DNA of 64,000 nt from Streptomyces sp. NBC_01716. GTDB lineage: Bacteria; Actinomycetota; Actinomycetes; Streptomycetales; Streptomycetaceae. Under the pieces are notes generated by a model. It had not been told where the DNA came from. It did no database searches and was given only the letters and a program-made list of their open reading frames with translations. Location of the stretch: positions 6,386,001 through 6,450,000 of the forward strand of contig NZ_CP109181.1 in assembly GCF_036248275.1 (NCBI RefSeq), given 5' to 3'. Shown here one piece after another: positions 34,061-42,576 of this stretch. The position numbers and the translations under genes are program-made. The first letter of the stretch is position 1. Each line of letters begins with the position of its first letter.

Positions 34061-35422
34061 ATGGACAAGCAGCAGGAATTCGTCCTCCGGACCCTCGAGG
34101 AACGGGACATCCGCTTCGTACGCCTGTGGTTCACCGATGTGCTCGGCTTCCTCAAGTCGGTCGCCGTCGCCCCCGCCGAGTTGGAGCAGGCCTTTGACGA
34201 AGGCATCGGCTTCGACGGCTCGGCGATCGAGGGCTTCGCGCGGGTGTACGAGTCGGACATGATCGCCAAGCCCGATCCCGGCACCTTCCAGATCCTGCCG
34301 TGGCGCGCGGAGGCCCCGGGCACCGCGCGGATGTTCTGCGACATCCTGATGCCCGACGGCTCACCGTCGTTCGCGGATCCCCGCTACGTCCTGAAGAGGA
34401 TCCTCGCCAAGACCTCGGACCTCGGCTTCACCTTCTACACCCACCCCGAGATCGAGTTCTTCCTCCTCAAGGACAAGCCGGTCGACGGCACCCGCCCGAC
34501 CCCCGCCGACAGCTCCGGCTACTTCGACCACACCCCGCAGAACGTGGGCATGGACTTCCGCCGCCAGGCGATCACCATGCTCGAATCCATGGGCATCTCC
34601 GTGGAGTTCAGCCACCACGAGGGCGCTCCCGGCCAGCAGGAGATCGACCTGCGGTACGCCGACGCGCTCTCCACCGCCGACAACGTCATGACCTTCCGCC
34701 TGGTCATGAAGCAGGTCGCGCTGGAGCAGGGCGTCCAGGCGTCCTTCATGCCGAAGCCGTTCAGCGAGTACCCGGGCTCCGGCATGCACACCCACCTCTC
34801 CCTCTTCGAGGGAGACCGCAACGCGTTCTACGAGTCCGGCGCTGAGTACCAGCTCTCCAAGGTCGGCCGGTCCTTCATCGCCGGACTGCTCAAGCACGCC
34901 GCCGAGATCTCGGCCGTCACCAACCAGTGGGTCAACTCCTACAAGCGCATCTGGGGCGGCTCCACCCGCACGGCGGGCTCGGGCGGCGAGGCCCCCTCCT
35001 ACATCTGCTGGGGCCACAACAACCGCTCCGCCCTGATCCGCGTCCCGATGTACAAGCCCGGCAAGACCGGCTCCGCGCGCGTGGAGGTCCGCTCCATCGA
35101 CTCCGGCGCGAACCCCTACCTGACGTACGCGGTCCTCCTCGCCGCCGGCCTCAAGGGCATCGAGGAGGGCTACGAACTCCCGGCGGGCGCGGACGACGAC
35201 GTATGGGCGCTGTCCGACTCGGAGCGCCGCGCGATGGGCATCGAGCCGCTGCCGCAGAACCTGGGCGAGGCGATCTCGCTGATGGAGCGGAGCGAACTGG
35301 TCGCGGAGACGCTGGGCGAGCACGTCTTCGACTTCTTCCTGCGCAACAAGAAGCGCGAGTGGGAGGAGTACCGCTCCGAGGTCACCGCCTTCGAGCTGAA
35401 GAACCTGCTGCCGGTGCTGTAG
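34061..35422 (+). CDS. glnA2: Glutamine synthetase-like enzyme, GlnA2 type
   Basis: The 453-residue GSI-fold protein has FDGSAIEGFARVYESDM, FYTHPEIEFFLLKD, SGMHTHLSLFEGDRNAFYE, the ATP-site KRIWGG and NNRSALIRVP. From memory it is very close to S. coelicolor GlnA2, reported to act as gamma-glutamylpolyamine synthetase rather than true glutamine synthetase. The segment equivalent to the adenylylation site (usually DLYELP) reads DDVWALS, with Trp382 in place of the Tyr, so GlnE should not modify it. ATG 34061 has AGGA eight bases upstream. Confidence 0.9.
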   Translation: MDKQQEFVLRTLEERDIRFVRLWFTDVLGFLKSVAVAPAELEQAFDEGIGFDGSAIEGFARVYESDMIAKPDPGTFQILPWRAEAPGTARMFCDILMPDGSPSFADPRYVLKRILAKTSDLGFTFYTHPEIEFFLLKDKPVDGTRPTPADSSGYFDHTPQNVGMDFRRQAITMLESMGISVEFSHHEGAPGQQEIDLRYADALSTADNVMTFRLVMKQVALEQGVQASFMPKPFSEYPGSGMHTHLSLFEGDRNAFYESGAEYQLSKVGRSFIAGLLKHAAEISAVTNQWVNSYKRIWGGSTRTAGSGGEAPSYICWGHNNRSALIRVPMYKPGKTGSARVEVRSIDSGANPYLTYAVLLAAGLKGIEEGYELPAGADDDVWALSDSERRAMGIEPLPQNLGEAISLMERSELVAETLGEHVFDFFLRNKKREWEEYRSEVTAFELKNLLPVL

Positions 35423-35429
35423 CCGTCCC

Positions 35430-36068
35430 TCAGCGGGCGACCGACATCGCGAACGGCACCGGGCCCCACGCGCGGACCAGACTCCCCACCAGGAGCAGGA
35501 ACGCCTCCGGGGCCCGTGCCGTGCGCAGGTCGCCGAGGTCGACGATCCACTCCGGGGGCCACCCCAGGTCGGTCAGCAGCGCGCCGACCGTCTTCCTGGC
35601 CCCGGGGTCGTCGCCGGACAGGAACGCCGACGGTGGGGTCGCGAGGGTGCGCGGGGCGGCCATCAGCGACACGTGCACCGTGTTGAGGGTCTTCACCACG
35701 CGTACGGCGGGCAGCGCCCGCTGGATCTCCTCGGCGAGACTCCCGCCGGGGTACGGGGTGGCCGAAGCGAAGCCCTGTGCGTCCGTCTCGACCGCGTTCG
35801 CGACGTCGACGAGGACCTTGCCCGCGAGGTGGGGCGCGAGGGCCGTGAGGACGTCCAAGGAGGCCGTGCCGGGCAGGGCGTTGACCACGAGGTCGGCCGC
35901 CCGTGCCGCGTCCGGCAGACCGGTGACGTGTACGCCCGGCAGGGGCCGCTCGGCGGCGGTCCGCCCGGGGTCGCGGGAGCCCACGACGATCGTGTGGCCG
36001 GCGTCGCTCCAGGGACCCGCGAGGGCCCGTGCGACGCTGCCTGAGCCGAGGACGGCGATGGTGGTCAT
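35430..36068 (-). CDS. NADP-binding F420-reductase-like oxidoreductase
   Basis: The 212-residue Rossmann protein shows TIAVLGSGSVARALAGPWSD, IVVGSRDPGRTAAE (NADP phosphate site), AADLVVNALPG and VVKTLNTVHVSLM. This is the NADPH-dependent F420 reductase/dinucleotide-binding family, but with no proof of F420 use. It ends seven bases after glnA2, convergently, and is divergent from an HxlR gene that probably regulates it. Confidence 0.85.
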   Translation of the reverse strand: MTTIAVLGSGSVARALAGPWSDAGHTIVVGSRDPGRTAAERPLPGVHVTGLPDAARAADLVVNALPGTASLDVLTALAPHLAGKVLVDVANAVETDAQGFASATPYPGGSLAEEIQRALPAVRVVKTLNTVHVSLMAAPRTLATPPSAFLSGDDPGARKTVGALLTDLGWPPEWIVDLGDLRTARAPEAFLLLVGSLVRAWGPVPFAMSVAR

Positions 36069-36147
36069 GGTGGATCCGCTCCCTGATCGGTGGTGATCGT
36101 GCCGCTCACGACCGAAATTAGGCGGCGCTACCGTGGGGCGGGAGTAC

Positions 36148-36161
36148 GCACTTCAAAGTGC
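36148..36161. promoter_or_regulatory. Palindromic operator, probable HxlR site
   Basis: GCACTT-CA-AAGTGC lies between the divergent oxidoreductase (start 36068) and the HxlR gene (start 36184). HxlR proteins commonly bind such short inverted repeats in divergent promoters. Confidence 0.65.
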
Positions 36162-36183
36162 CCAGGGCACGCGGAGGAGAGCC

Positions 36184-36594
36184 ATGACGACCCGTACCGC
36201 CGCCGAGCGGCGGGCCGACGCCCGGACCTCGCATCTGACCCGGGTCGCCGACTGCCCGACCAACCGGCTGCTGGAGCGCATCGGTGAGAAGTGGGTCTCG
36301 CTGGTCCTCAAGGAACTGGCCGGCGGACCGCGCCGGTACGGCGACCTCGCCCGTACGATCGCGAGCGCCAGCCCCAAGATGCTGACGCAGACGCTGCGCA
36401 GGCTCGAACGCGACGGCCTGCTCTCGCGCACCGTCACCCCGGCCGTGCCGGTCCGGGTGGAGTACGCGCTCACGCCGCTGGGGCAGAGCCTGATGCCGGT
36501 GCTGTACGCCCTGTCGGGCTGGGCCGAGCGGAACATCGAACAGGTCGAGGCCGCACGGGAGTCGTACGACGTGGCTCAGCGCAGCAGTAGTTGA
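36184..36594 (+). CDS. HxlR-family transcriptional regulator
   Basis: The 136-residue protein is a typical HxlR winged helix: CPTNRLLERIGEKWVSLVLK, GPRRYGDLARTI, SPKMLTQTLRRLERDGLLSR and VRVEYALTPLGQSL. ATG 36184 follows GGAGAG. It is divergent from the oxidoreductase, with a palindrome between them. The 3' end overlaps the convergent TSUP gene by 19 bases. Confidence 0.93.
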   Translation: MTTRTAAERRADARTSHLTRVADCPTNRLLERIGEKWVSLVLKELAGGPRRYGDLARTIASASPKMLTQTLRRLERDGLLSRTVTPAVPVRVEYALTPLGQSLMPVLYALSGWAERNIEQVEAARESYDVAQRSSS

Positions 36595-37334
36595 AGGCCG
36601 CCCAGCACCGTCGCGCCGATCACCAGCCGCTCGAAGACCCGTTGGTCGATACGGTCCACGCACAGCTTCCCGACGAGGGCGCCGGGCAGAACGAAGAACA
36701 CCAGCAGCGCGTCCAGCGTCAGCGAGTCTCGGTCGATCAGGCCGAGGCCCGCGCTGAAGGGCACCTTGGTGGTGTTGACGATCAGGAAGAACCACGCGGA
36801 CGTCCCCAGGAAGCCGAGCTTCCGGAAGCCCGCCGACAGCAGGTACAGCGACATGACGGGCCCGCCCGCGTTGGCGACCATCGTCGTGAACCCGCCGAGC
36901 ACCCCGTACGAGCGCGCCTTGACGCGCCCCTTGAGCGACGCCGAGTCCTGCGGGGTGTCCTCCTCCGGCGCGTAACGGCGCCGCCACATGGTGACGCCCG
37001 CCATCAGCAGGAGGATCGAGCCGATGGACACGCGTACGGCTCCGTCGTCGGCCCACAGCATGAAGACGGTCCCGACCACCACACCGGCGGCGACGGCCGG
37101 GAAGAGCCGCCACAGCGTCGGCCAGTGCGCGTGCCTGCGGTAGGTGAGCACGGCGATGGTGTCGCCCACGATGAGGATCGGCAGAAGCACCCCGGTCGAC
37201 TCACGGGCCGGCAGCACGGCGGCGAACACGGCGAGGCTGACCGTGTTGGCGCCGCTGACCGCCGTCTTGGAGAAGCCGACGAGCGCGGCGGCGGCGGCGA
37301 GCGCGACGAATTCCCAGATGCTGATCGTGTCCAT
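36576..37334 (-). CDS. TSUP-family (TauE/SafE) membrane permease
   Basis: The 252-residue protein has about eight hydrophobic helices and the paired TSUP motif: FVALAAAAALVGFSKTAVSG near the start and GVLGGFTTMVANAGGPVMSL in the middle. The family exports or imports sulfite and organosulfonates; the substrate here is unknown. ATG 37334 was chosen; a longer frame to 37394 begins with an unlikely Pro/Arg leader. Confidence 0.88.
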   Translation of the reverse strand: MDTISIWEFVALAAAAALVGFSKTAVSGANTVSLAVFAAVLPARESTGVLLPILIVGDTIAVLTYRRHAHWPTLWRLFPAVAAGVVVGTVFMLWADDGAVRVSIGSILLLMAGVTMWRRRYAPEEDTPQDSASLKGRVKARSYGVLGGFTTMVANAGGPVMSLYLLSAGFRKLGFLGTSAWFFLIVNTTKVPFSAGLGLIDRDSLTLDALLVFFVLPGALVGKLCVDRIDQRVFERLVIGATVLGGLQLLLR

Positions 37335-37403
37335 GGCGATAACCCATGCTACGACCACGTGTCCAGGCCACCTCGGGCGAGCCGGGCCCCGCACCGCCGC
37401 TGC

Positions 37404-37426
37404 CGGGCGGGCACGACTCCCGCCCG
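37404..37426 (-). terminator. Possible short GC hairpin terminator
   Basis: CGGGCGGG (37404-37411) and CCCGCCCG (37419-37426) form an eight-bp stem just past the stop of the flavin-type oxidase gene on the minus strand. Confidence 0.45.
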
Positions 37427-37439
37427 CGCCCGCCGGCCG

Positions 37440-37952
37440 TCAGGTGAACTGCCAGCGGGTCTGGCTGTACGGGGACTTGGCGAAGCCGAAGGCCGTGCGG
37501 GGGGTGACTCCGAACACCAGGGCCGGGCCGCCCGCGCCCACGAACGCGCCGTCCTTCACGTCGAAGTGCCAGACCGAGCCGTACTTCCGCTCCCACAGCG
37601 CCGCCAGTTCGCGCAGCCGCGCGTCGTCCGTCTCCGGGACCGCCTCGCCCTCGACCACCAGGTCGTGGCCCTCGTTGAGCGTGTTCGTGCCGGTGGTGAG
37701 GACGACCTCGCGGTTCTGCTGGAGGTTCATGACCTTCCGCTCCCGGTCTCCCGAGCTGAAGTACAGCGCGTCCCGTGACCAGACCGTCAGCAGCGGGGTG
37801 ACATGCGGGCGGCCGTCGGGGCGTACGGTCGAGAGCCAGAAGATCTCGGCCTCCGTCAGCCGGGCCACCGCGTCGGCCCAGTCCTCCACGACGGCCGTCG
37901 GGTGGCTGTAGCGGTGGTCCAGGTGTGTGCTGGCCGGTTCCTTGTGCGCCAT
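37440..37952 (-). CDS. Pyridoxamine 5'-phosphate oxidase-family flavin protein
   Basis: The 170-residue split-barrel protein has IFWLSTVRPDGRPHVTPLLT, ALYFSSGDRERKVMNLQQNR and VVLTTGTNTLNEGHDLVVEG, as in FMN- or F420-binding family members. It is shorter than PdxH and probably not a vitamin B6 enzyme. ATG 37952 (MAHKEPASTHLDH) is chosen over the longer frame to 38039. The substrate is unknown. Confidence 0.83.
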   Translation of the reverse strand: MAHKEPASTHLDHRYSHPTAVVEDWADAVARLTEAEIFWLSTVRPDGRPHVTPLLTVWSRDALYFSSGDRERKVMNLQQNREVVLTTGTNTLNEGHDLVVEGEAVPETDDARLRELAALWERKYGSVWHFDVKDGAFVGAGGPALVFGVTPRTAFGFAKSPYSQTRWQFT

Positions 37953-38089
37953 GGCGCGGTCCCTTCGGGTGAGGTCCTGTACGGCGGCGAGCGGGAGTAC
38001 GCTCACGAGCCTTCCGTAAGTGATGACCGGCCGCGACACCAGGACTCATCGCCGGACCGGCACACCGGCCCCGTGCGAGTGACTCAGTA

Positions 38090-38258
38090 CTAGGCCCTGT
38101 CCGGCGGATCTTCGCGGGCCCGGAACGCCCGGCACGGCACCTCGCCGCGTTGTCGGAGTCGTCCAAGTACGTCCAGTACGAGCACGATCCTCCGTCTTGC
38201 GATGCACCGCACCAGCCGCCCCGGGCCGATCCGCGCAGATCCGCCGGACAGGGCCTAG
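38090..38258. repeat. Miniature inverted-repeat element B
   Basis: 21-bp perfect terminal inverted repeats lie at 38090-38110 and 38238-38258 (core TAGGCCCTGTCCGGCGGATC). The arms can extend further inward (CGCGG, GCCCGG). A central hairpin, GTAC-gtcca-GTAC, and core stretches CGCCGCGTTGTCG and CTTGCGAT match element C. It lies between the divergent flavin oxidase and glnE genes, 39 bases before glnE. Confidence 0.85.
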
Positions 38259-38297
38259 GCTCGGGCCCGGACCTCGGGCGGACAGACGAAAGGCCGG

Positions 38298-41200
38298 ATG
38301 ACGGTGCAGGGACGCAGGAGCAGTACGTTCACCCGCCTGCTCCGGCACGGCTTCACCGACCCGTCCGCCGCCGAGGATCTGCTCGCCGTCCCCGAGATGG
38401 CCGCCGTACGCGGCGACTCCGTCCTCCTCGACGCGCTCGGCTCCACCGCCGACCCCGATCTGGCGCTGCGCGGCCTCGTCCGGCTGGCCGAGGCGCACGA
38501 CAGCGACGACCGGCAGGTCCTGCTGGACACCCTGATCGCCGCGAAGCCGCTGCGGGACAGGCTGCTGGGCGTCCTCGGGGCGTCCGAGGCGCTCGGTGAC
38601 CATCTGGCCAGGCACCCCGCCGACTGGCGGGTCCTCGTCACGTACGAGTCGACCGATCTGCACCCCGGCGTCGCCGAGTTCGAGACCGGGCTGGCCGACG
38701 CCAACGACGTCGACTCGCTGCGCGTCGCCTACCGCCGCTGTCTGCTCGCCCTCGCCGCCCGCGACGTCTGCGGCACGACCGACGTCGCGCAGACCGCCGC
38801 CGAACTCGCCGACCTCGCGACCGCCACGCTCCGCGCCGCGCTCGCCATCGCCCGCACCTCCGCCCCCGAGGACGCGGCCCAGTGCCGCCTCGCGGTCGTG
38901 GCGCTCGGCAAGTGCGGCGGCCAGGAGCTGAACTACGTCTCCGACGTCGACGTCATCTTCGTCGGCGAGCCCGCCCACACCCTGGTGGCCGACCATCTGG
39001 CGGGCGAGGACACCGGTGACACGTCGAAGACCGAGGCCAAGGCCATCCAGGCGGCCACCCGGCTCGCCGCCCACATGATGCGGATCTGCTCCGAGACGAC
39101 CGCCGAGGGCACCATCTGGCCCGTCGACGCGAATCTGCGCCCCGAGGGCCGCAACGGCCCGCTCGTACGCACCCTCTCCAGCCATCTCGCCTACTACCAG
39201 CGCTGGGCCAAGACCTGGGAGTTCCAGGCGCTGCTCAAGGCCCGCGCCGTGGCCGGCGATCTCGCCCTCGGCAGGGACTACGTGGACGCCGTCTCGCCCA
39301 TGGTCTGGCAGGCCGCCGACCGGGAGAACTTCGTCCCCGACGTACAGAAGATGCGCCGCCGGGTCGTCGACAACATCCCCGTGGGCCAGGTCGACCGTGA
39401 GCTGAAGCTCGGCCCCGGGGGGCTGCGGGACGTCGAATTCGCCGTCCAGCTCCTCCAGTTGGTGCACGGCCGCAGCGACGCCTCGCTGCGCAGCGGCAGC
39501 ACGCTCGTCGCCCTGCGGGCCCTCGCAGCCGGTGGCTACGTCGGCAGGACCGACGCGGCGCAGCTCGACGAGGCGTACCGCTTCCTGCGCTCCATGGAGC
39601 ACCACATCCAGCTGTTCCGGCTGCGCCGTACACATCTGGTGCCCGACGACGAGGCCGATCTGCGCCGGCTGGGCCGCACCCTCGGGCTGCGGACCGAACC
39701 GGTCGGCGAGCTCAACAGGGCCTGGAAACGGCACGCTTCGATGGTGCGGCGGCTGCACGAGAAGCTCTTCTACCGGCCGCTGCTCGACGCCGTGGCCCAG
39801 CTCGCCCCCGGCGAGATCAGGCTCAGTACGAAGGCGGCCGGCCAGCGCCTGGGAGCCCTCGGCTACGCGGACCCGGTGTCCGCGCTGCGGCATCTGGAGG
39901 CGCTGTCGTCCGGCGTGAGCCGTAAGGCCGCCATCCAACGGACCCTGCTGCCCGTGCTGTTGGGCTGGTTCGCGGACTCCGCCGACCCGGACGCCGGACT
40001 GCTCGGCTTCCGCAAGGTCTCCGACGCGCTCGGCAAGACCCCCTGGTATCTGCGGCTCCTGCGTGACGAGGGAGCCGCCGCCGAGAACCTCGCCCGGGTG
40101 CTGTCCGCCGGACGCCTCGCCCCCGACCTGCTGCTGCGCGCCCCGGAGGCGGTCGCCATCCTCGGCGACCCGAACGGACTCAGGCCCCGCGGCCGGGACC
40201 ATCTGGAGCAGGAGATCCTGGCCGCCGTCGGCCGCGCCGAGACCGCCGAGATCGCCGTCGCCGTCACCCGCGGGGTCCGCCGCCGCGAGCTGTTCCGGAC
40301 CGCCGCCGCCGACATCATCGGCTCCTACGGCACCGAGGAGAGCCCCGCGGAGGAGGACCCCGGCGCGCTCGTCGACCGGGTCGGCAACGCCGTCACCGAC
40401 CTCAACTCCGCCACCCTGTCGGGGGCGTTGCGCGCCGCCGTGCGCCAGACATGGGGCGACACCCTGCCCGCCAGGTTCGCGGTCATCGGCATGGGCCGCT
40501 TCGGCGGCCACGAGCAGGGCTACGGCTCCGACGCCGACGTCCTGTTCGTGTACGAGCCGCGCGAGGGCGTCAGCCACCACGAGGCGTCACGCGCCGCCGG
40601 TACCGTCATCTCCGAGATGCGCAGGCTTCTCCAGCTGCCCGCGTCCGACCCGCCGTTGATGATCGACGCCGATCTGCGCCCGGAGGGCAAGAGCGGCCCG
40701 CTGGCGCGCACCCTCGCCTCCTACGCCGCCTACTACCGCCGCTGGTCGCTGGGCTGGGAGAGCCAGGCGCTGCTGCGCGCCGAGCCGATGGCGGGGGACG
40801 CGGAACTGGGCCGCGAGTTCATCGAGCTCATCGACCCGCTGCGCTATCCCGCCAACGGTCTGAGCGAGGCCGCCGTACGCGAGATCCGCCGGCTCAAGGC
40901 GCGGATGGAGTCGGAGCGGCTGCCGCGCGGCGCCGACCCCAACCTGCACACCAAGCTGGGCCGGGGCGGTCTTTCGGACGTCGAGTGGACGGTGCAGCTG
41001 ATCCAGATGCGGCACGCCCGGGAGGTGCCCGGCCTGCGTACGACCCGTACGCGCGAGGCGCTGGCCGCCGCGCGGAGCGCGGGCCTGATCTCCGAGGAGC
41101 ACGCCCAGGTCCTCGACGAGGCCTGGGTGCTGGCGACCCGGGTGCGCAACGGTGTGATGCTCGTACGGGGCAGGGCGGGCGACACCTTCCCGTCGGCTGG

Positions 41201-41366
41201 CCGTGAACTGGCCGCCATGGGGCGGTACTTGGGCTACGGCCCCGGGTCGATGGCGCCCGGCCCCTCCCCGTACAACGGGCACACCGGCGACATGATCGAC
41301 GATTATCTGCGGACCACCCGCCGGGCTCGCGCGGTGATGGACGAGCTGTTCTACGGAGCGGTCTGA
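38298..41366 (+). CDS. glnE: Glutamine synthetase adenylyltransferase/deadenylylase
   Basis: The 1022-residue enzyme has two nucleotidyltransferase domains: N-terminal KCGGQELNYVSDVDVIFV near residue 204-221 (adenylyl removal) and C-terminal MGRFGGHEQGYGSDADVLFV near 732 (adenylylation). Each is followed by the matching LRPEG and GRGGLxDVEW motifs. It switches GlnA-type glutamine synthetase off and on according to nitrogen status. ATG 38298 has AAAGG upstream. The 3' end overlaps the PAP2 gene by 16 bases. Confidence 0.96.
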   Translation: MTVQGRRSSTFTRLLRHGFTDPSAAEDLLAVPEMAAVRGDSVLLDALGSTADPDLALRGLVRLAEAHDSDDRQVLLDTLIAAKPLRDRLLGVLGASEALGDHLARHPADWRVLVTYESTDLHPGVAEFETGLADANDVDSLRVAYRRCLLALAARDVCGTTDVAQTAAELADLATATLRAALAIARTSAPEDAAQCRLAVVALGKCGGQELNYVSDVDVIFVGEPAHTLVADHLAGEDTGDTSKTEAKAIQAATRLAAHMMRICSETTAEGTIWPVDANLRPEGRNGPLVRTLSSHLAYYQRWAKTWEFQALLKARAVAGDLALGRDYVDAVSPMVWQAADRENFVPDVQKMRRRVVDNIPVGQVDRELKLGPGGLRDVEFAVQLLQLVHGRSDASLRSGSTLVALRALAAGGYVGRTDAAQLDEAYRFLRSMEHHIQLFRLRRTHLVPDDEADLRRLGRTLGLRTEPVGELNRAWKRHASMVRRLHEKLFYRPLLDAVAQLAPGEIRLSTKAAGQRLGALGYADPVSALRHLEALSSGVSRKAAIQRTLLPVLLGWFADSADPDAGLLGFRKVSDALGKTPWYLRLLRDEGAAAENLARVLSAGRLAPDLLLRAPEAVAILGDPNGLRPRGRDHLEQEILAAVGRAETAEIAVAVTRGVRRRELFRTAAADIIGSYGTEESPAEEDPGALVDRVGNAVTDLNSATLSGALRAAVRQTWGDTLPARFAVIGMGRFGGHEQGYGSDADVLFVYEPREGVSHHEASRAAGTVISEMRRLLQLPASDPPLMIDADLRPEGKSGPLARTLASYAAYYRRWSLGWESQALLRAEPMAGDAELGREFIELIDPLRYPANGLSEAAVREIRRLKARMESERLPRGADPNLHTKLGRGGLSDVEWTVQLIQMRHAREVPGLRTTRTREALAAARSAGLISEEHAQVLDEAWVLATRVRNGVMLVRGRAGDTFPSAGRELAAMGRYLGYGPGSMAPGPSPYNGHTGDMIDDYLRTTRRARAVMDELFYGAV

Positions 41367-42454
41367 GTCGTCTGTGTGGTCGGTGCGGAGGGCCCGCCCT
41401 GTGGCGGAGGGCCGTGCGGGCTGGACGGCGCGCGCCGCGGGGACGGCGGGGTCCTGGCGGCCTGTCCGGTCCTGGGGATCTGGGCGGGCGGGGCGGGCTG
41501 CGCCGTGGTGGCCGCCTGCCCGGCGGGCTCCTGCGCGGACCCCGTGCCCGGCTGAGTCCGCGGGCCGGCACCCGGTCGTCGGAGCCACCGCCGCCGTTCC
41601 GGACGCACGTCGTCCTCGATCAGCCGCGGCAGCTGGTGAGGGAGCGCCCGGAACCAGACGTAACTGACGCCGAAGCCGAACGCCAGGCAGATCATGCCGC
41701 CCACCGCGTCCAGCCAGAAGTGGTTCGCGGTGGCGACGATCACGATCAGCGTCGCCGTCGGGTAGAGCAGTCCGAGGATCTTCACCCATGGCGTCCTGGC
41801 CAGGGCGAAAATGGTCAGCCCGCACCAGAGCGACCAGCCGATGTGCATCGACGGCATCGCCGCGAACTGGTTGGACACGTTCTTGAAGTTGCCCGAGGCC
41901 ATCGAGCCCCAGGTCTCGTGGACCTGCACCGTGTCGATGAAATTCTGCCCGTTCATCAACCGGGGCGGCGCGAGCGGATACAGATAGTAACCGACCAGGG
42001 CCGCGCCTGTAGTCGCGAAGAGGACGAGCCGACTGGCCGCGTAACGGCCCGGATGACTGCGGTAGAGCCAGACCAGCACGGCGATCGTGACGATGAAATG
42101 GAGCGTCGCGTAGTAGTAGTTCATCGCGACGACAAGCCATGTCACCGAATTCACGGCATGGTTGACGCTCTCCTCGAAGGCGAGACCCATTGAACGCTCT
42201 ACGTCCCAGATCCAGTCCGCGTTGTGCAGGGCCTGGGCCTTCTGCTCGGGCGCCGCGTTACGGACCAGTGAGTACGTCCAGTAACTCACCGCGATCAGCA
42301 GGATTTCGAACCAGAGGCGAGGGTGCCGGGGCGACCTCATCCGGCGCAGCCGGCCCGACCGGGACCCCGGGCCGGACGCGTCGGCCGTCGCACCCGCGGG
42401 GGGTGTCGGCGGGGCCGTCGTGCCTTCCGGAATCTTCACGGTCGTTTCACCCAT
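41351..42454 (-). CDS. PAP2-superfamily membrane phosphatase/AUR1-like protein
   Basis: The 367-residue protein has about six membrane helices and the phosphatase motifs AAMPSMHIGWSLWCG (second) and ANHFWLDAVGGMICL (third), as in PAP2 or inositol phosphorylceramide synthase-like enzymes. The N-terminal (TTAPPTPPAG) and C-terminal (about 285-367) tails are Pro/Ala/Arg-rich and probably disordered in the cytoplasm. The substrate is unknown, likely a lipid phosphate. Confidence 0.88.
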   Translation of the reverse strand: MGETTVKIPEGTTAPPTPPAGATADASGPGSRSGRLRRMRSPRHPRLWFEILLIAVSYWTYSLVRNAAPEQKAQALHNADWIWDVERSMGLAFEESVNHAVNSVTWLVVAMNYYYATLHFIVTIAVLVWLYRSHPGRYAASRLVLFATTGAALVGYYLYPLAPPRLMNGQNFIDTVQVHETWGSMASGNFKNVSNQFAAMPSMHIGWSLWCGLTIFALARTPWVKILGLLYPTATLIVIVATANHFWLDAVGGMICLAFGFGVSYVWFRALPHQLPRLIEDDVRPERRRWLRRPGAGPRTQPGTGSAQEPAGQAATTAQPAPPAQIPRTGQAARTPPSPRRAPSSPHGPPPQGGPSAPTTQTTQTAP

Positions 42455-42576
42455 GGAGAGAGAGTCTGCCAGATTTCCGCCTTCGACCGATCATCCCTCG
42501 GGTGGGTCCTGAACGCACGCGCTACGCCTTGGGGACGACTCCGAGACCCCTACTCAGGGCCGGTTTCCCTGGGGGA

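Noticed and set aside
38046..40580. 844-codon minus-strand open frame antisense to glnE
   Set aside because: Shadow of glnE; no signal, domain or ribosome site. It also runs through element B.
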